Positions 21,852-23,954 of a stretch of 23,954 nucleotides of DNA are shown here, piece by piece (position 1 is the first letter of the stretch; each line of letters begins with the position of its first letter). The position numbers and the translations under genes were made by a program. The notes under the pieces are model-generated. The model was not told the DNA's origin, made no database searches, and saw only the letters and a program-made list of their open reading frames with translations. Source of the DNA: an uncultured Oscillospiraceae bacterium (GTDB lineage: Bacteria > Bacillota > Clostridia > Oscillospirales > Oscillospiraceae); assembly GCA_958436045.1 (NCBI GenBank), contig CAUBIP010000019.1, forward strand, positions 1 through 23,954, written 5' to 3'.

Positions 21852-22496
21852 ATGCAGGTTTTTGCTGATGCGGCCCTGGCACGCGTCCGTATCCTGCCGG
21901 TCCTGCAGCTGGAGGATGCGGCGCTGGCCGCGCCCCTGGCCCGGGCCCTGGTGCAGGGCGGCGTCCCCGTGGCGGAGATCACACTGCGTACCCCTGCCGC
22001 GCTGGCGGCCATCGCCCGGCTGCGGCGGACGGAGCCCGGGCTTCTCGTCGGCGCCGGGACCGTCGTGACGGCAGCCCAGGTGCGGGAGGCCGCCGGGGCC
22101 GGGGCCCAGTTTATCGTCTCCCCCGGGCTGGATGAGGCCATTGTCCAGGCAGCCCAGACGGCGGGCCTGGCGGTCTATCCCGGCGCTGTGACGGCGACGG
22201 AGCTGCAGGCGGCGCAGCGGCTGGGGCTGGGCGTCGTGAAATTTTTCCCCGCAGCCCAGTCCGGCGGCCCGGCGGCGATCCGGGCGCTCCACGGGCCGTT
22301 CCCCGGGCTGCAGCTGCTGCCCACCGGCGGCGTCACGCTGGAGAATTTGGCGGCGTATCTGCGCTGCCCCGCCGTCCTGGCCTGCGGCGGCTCGTTCCTG
22401 GCCCCGGCAGATGTGCTGGCCCGGGGCGATTGGGCGGCGGTCATCCGGCTCTGCCGCCAGGCCAGGGCCATCGCGGAGGAGGTATCAAATGGATAA
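21852..22496 (+). CDS. eda: KDPG aldolase
   Basis: The protein is 214 aa, normal length; the ATG at 21852 lies 14 nt after the uxuB stop, with a GGGGG-type ribosome binding site. It splits 2-keto-3-deoxy-6-phosphogluconate into pyruvate and glyceraldehyde-3-phosphate. Active-site blocks correspond to E. coli Eda with a shift of three: AEITLRTPAA (Glu42, Arg46, Thr47), VGAGTV, SPGLDEA, PGAVTATE and VVKFFPA with the Schiff-base Lys130, then LPTGGV. The stop lies 8 nt inside the kdgK gene, so translation is coupled to the kinase that makes its substrate. Confidence 0.95.
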   Translation: MQVFADAALARVRILPVLQLEDAALAAPLARALVQGGVPVAEITLRTPAALAAIARLRRTEPGLLVGAGTVVTAAQVREAAGAGAQFIVSPGLDEAIVQAAQTAGLAVYPGAVTATELQAAQRLGLGVVKFFPAAQSGGPAAIRALHGPFPGLQLLPTGGVTLENLAAYLRCPAVLACGGSFLAPADVLARGDWAAVIRLCRQARAIAEEVSNG

Positions 22497-23550
22497 GGAA
22501 CGCAATACAAAAATAACGCAGCAGGACCCGCCCCGGGTCGTGACCTTCGGGGAGATCCTGCTGCGCCTGAGTGCGCCGGGCTATGAGCGGCTGCTCCAGT
22601 CGCCCCGGCTGGAGGCGACATTCGGCGGCGGCGAGGCCAACGTCGCCGTCTCGCTGGCAAATTTTGGGCTGCAAAGCACGTTTATCACAAAGCTGCCCCA
22701 CAATGCCCTGGGCCAGGCAGCGGTAAACAGCCTGCGGGCTCTGGGCGTCGAGACCGGCGGCATCGTCCGGGGCGGTGCGCGGATGGGGCTGTATTTTCTG
22801 GAAAAAGGCGCGTCACAGCGGGCGTCGGTCTGCCTGTACGACCGGGCGGGATCGGCCATGAGCCAGGCGCAGCCGAAGGAATTTGACTGGCCCCAGCTGC
22901 TGCAGGGCGCCAGCTGGTTCCACTTCACCGGCATCACCCCGGCCCTGGGCGCGCCAGTGGCAGAGGCCTGCCGGGCGGCGTGCCAGGCCGCAAAGGCCCA
23001 GGGCGTGCGCGTCTCCTGCGATCTCAATTACCGCCAGAAGCTCTGGAGCCGTGCCCAGGCAAACCGGGTCTTGGGGGAGCTGTGCCAGCTGGCGGATGTG
23101 TGCATCTGCAATGAGGCCGATGCACGGGATGTCTTCGGCATCGCTGCCCCCGGCAGTAATCTGACCCGGGGTGAGCTGGACCCCCAGCAGTATACTACCG
23201 TCGCCCGGGAGCTGACAGACTGTTTCGGCTTTTCCCAGGTGGCCATCACGCTGCGCCGCTCCCGCTCCGCCAGCGAAAATGACTGGGGCGGCCTGCTCTA
23301 CACCGGCGGCCAGAGCCATTTCTCCCGGACGTACCGCCTGCAGCTGGTGGACCGGGTCGGCGGCGGCGACTCGTTTGCAGCCGGGCTCATCTACGCCCTG
23401 CTCCGAGGCGACGACGCCCCAGCAGCCATCGAATTTGCCGCCGCAGCCTCCGCCCTCAAGCAGAGCATCCCCGGCGATTTCAACCGCGTCAGCGTCCCAG
23501 AAGTCGAACGCCTGTCCCAAGGCGACACCTCCGGCCGCATCCAACGCTAA
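22489..23550 (+). CDS. kdgK: 2-keto-3-deoxygluconate kinase (PfkB family)
   Basis: The protein is 353 aa from ATG 22489, with GGAGGAGG upstream and an 8-nt overlap with eda. It phosphorylates 2-keto-3-deoxygluconate to KDPG using ATP. PfkB-fold features: VVTFGEILLRLSAPG, the substrate motif GGGEANVAVSLANFG, FHFTGITPAL, SCDLNYRQKLW typical of KdgK-like kinases, and DRVGGGDSFAAG with catalytic Asp294. The polar first 15 residues (MDKERNTKITQQDPP) are an extra lead. Last gene of the operon; no T-tailed terminator is found directly after it on the plus strand. Confidence 0.92.
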   Translation: MDKERNTKITQQDPPRVVTFGEILLRLSAPGYERLLQSPRLEATFGGGEANVAVSLANFGLQSTFITKLPHNALGQAAVNSLRALGVETGGIVRGGARMGLYFLEKGASQRASVCLYDRAGSAMSQAQPKEFDWPQLLQGASWFHFTGITPALGAPVAEACRAACQAAKAQGVRVSCDLNYRQKLWSRAQANRVLGELCQLADVCICNEADARDVFGIAAPGSNLTRGELDPQQYTTVARELTDCFGFSQVAITLRRSRSASENDWGGLLYTGGQSHFSRTYRLQLVDRVGGGDSFAAGLIYALLRGDDAPAAIEFAAAASALKQSIPGDFNRVSVPEVERLSQGDTSGRIQR

Positions 23551-23831
23551 ACGCTGCCCAAAAACAAAAGCCCAACCGCCGCAGCAACAAGCACGAAAAC
23601 GCCACATTACTCCCCTGCCCCCAAAAACAAAAGCGCCCAAGTCACCACGGCAGTGCGTAAGCAACAGCGAAGCGGCAAGCGGTCTGCTCACCAGCCTACA
23701 AGGTACGGACGCACGCACAAATCTGCCTGGTACTCCGTACAGTGTGCGGCGACGATACCTGATGCAGCCCAGGCGAGCCCCTGGCTGGGAAAGTGTGAAA
23801 GGGGCGGTCTTGGAGCCCCTTTCGCGTTCAA

Positions 23832-23859
23832 TCAAAAAGGCATTTGCGCAGCAAATGCC
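23832..23859 (-). terminator. Leftward rho-independent terminator for a gene beyond the window
   Basis: Read on the minus strand, GGCATTTGC TGC GCAAATGCC (9-bp perfect stem, 3-nt loop) is followed at once by TTTTTGAT. No leftward gene lies between it and the window edge, so it probably ends a transcript starting outside, converging on kdgK. Confidence 0.6.
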
Positions 23860-23914
23860 AGGGGCCGGACGCTTGCGGACGGCCCGCCCCCCGCCTTTCG
23901 CGGCGTCTTTCTTC

Positions 23915-23950
23915 CCCGATTCTTTCTTCGCTGCTGAAGAAAGAATCGGG
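23915..23950. repeat. Perfect 15-bp inverted repeat with 6-nt loop
   Basis: CCCGATTCTTTCTTC and GAAGAAAGAATCGGG flank GCTGCT. No T-run follows in what is visible, so it looks like a palindromic intergenic repeat rather than a terminator; the window ends 4 nt later, which limits the call. Confidence 0.7.
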
Positions 23951-23954
23951 CCCC

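Larger units (their letters stand above)
23551..23954. other. Gene-free tail with direct repeats and many hairpins
   Basis: No credible gene lies in these 404 bp. Contents: two near-copies of CTGCCC(CC)AAAAACAAAAGC(GC)CCAA (23554-23575 and 23615-23640), a GTACGGA/TCCGTAC inverted repeat (23703-23739), a bulged hairpin CAGCCCAGG/CCTGGCTG (about 23764-23786), GAAAGGGGC/GCCCCTTTC (23797-23823), the leftward terminator below, a GC-rich fold (23861-23886) and a 15-bp perfect hairpin at the window end. It looks like accumulated intergenic repeat elements. Confidence 0.6.

Noticed and set aside
23640..23790. Structured RNA or riboswitch in the tail
   Set aside because: Some inverted repeats exist, but I could not match a known riboswitch, T-box or tRNA fold on either strand.
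22813..23835. A 340-codon minus-strand frame over kdgK and the tail
   Set aside because: Mostly antisense to kdgK; no start signal. The part in the tail might recur as an annotated artefact in repeat copies.

Overview
The window is about 24 kb of GC-rich, gene-dense chromosome. It most likely comes from an anaerobic gut Firmicute of the Oscillospirales (the Flavonifractor/Lawsonibacter/Oscillibacter neighbourhood). That placement is inferred from gene content (YlmH, a LURP-one-like protein, SbcCD, a GPH symporter with a uronate pathway), strong AGGAGG ribosome binding sites, near-consensus sigma-A promoters, and intergenic hairpin repeats of a style I associate with this order. No rRNA, tRNA, CRISPR array, transposase or phage gene is visible. 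I annotate 19 protein genes.

Left part (1-5383). A leftward membrane-anchored PrsA-like foldase is cut by the window edge. A leftward zinc-ribbon/transmembrane protein follows. Divergent from it is a rightward pair: a MoaE-like protein and an overlapping LURP-one-like protein. A leftward pair comes next, an Mrr-family nuclease and an RluA-type pseudouridine synthase. A 344-bp gene-free stretch then carries a long inverted repeat and another hairpin repeat.

Centre (5384-14531). A leftward two-gene unit encodes a Tet(M)/EF-G-like GTPase fused to a C-terminal NYN (YacP/Rae1-like) nuclease domain, joined by an ATGA overlap to ylmH. Both halves have relatives that act on stalled ribosomes, so this is the best candidate here for an undescribed system. 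Divergent from it is a rightward operon of a secreted metallo-beta-lactamase-fold lipoprotein, sbcD and sbcC. Next is a 431-bp spacer with unusual layers: a GC hairpin, an 11-unit pentamer tract, a palindrome, and TGCA motifs spaced about 10.5 bp apart. A small HTH/zinc-ribbon regulator follows.

Right part (14618-23550). This is a divergent hexuronide utilisation locus. Leftward are a GPH-family symporter and a GH2 enzyme that is probably a beta-glucuronidase. Rightward are uxaC, uxuA, an SDR-type uxuB, eda and kdgK. Together they would import a glucuronide, release glucuronate, and convert it through fructuronate, mannonate and 2-keto-3-deoxygluconate to KDPG, then to pyruvate and glyceraldehyde-3-phosphate. 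The last 404 bp hold no supported gene but many hairpins, including a probable leftward terminator for a gene outside the window.

All calls come from reading the sequence and its translations; no database search was run.
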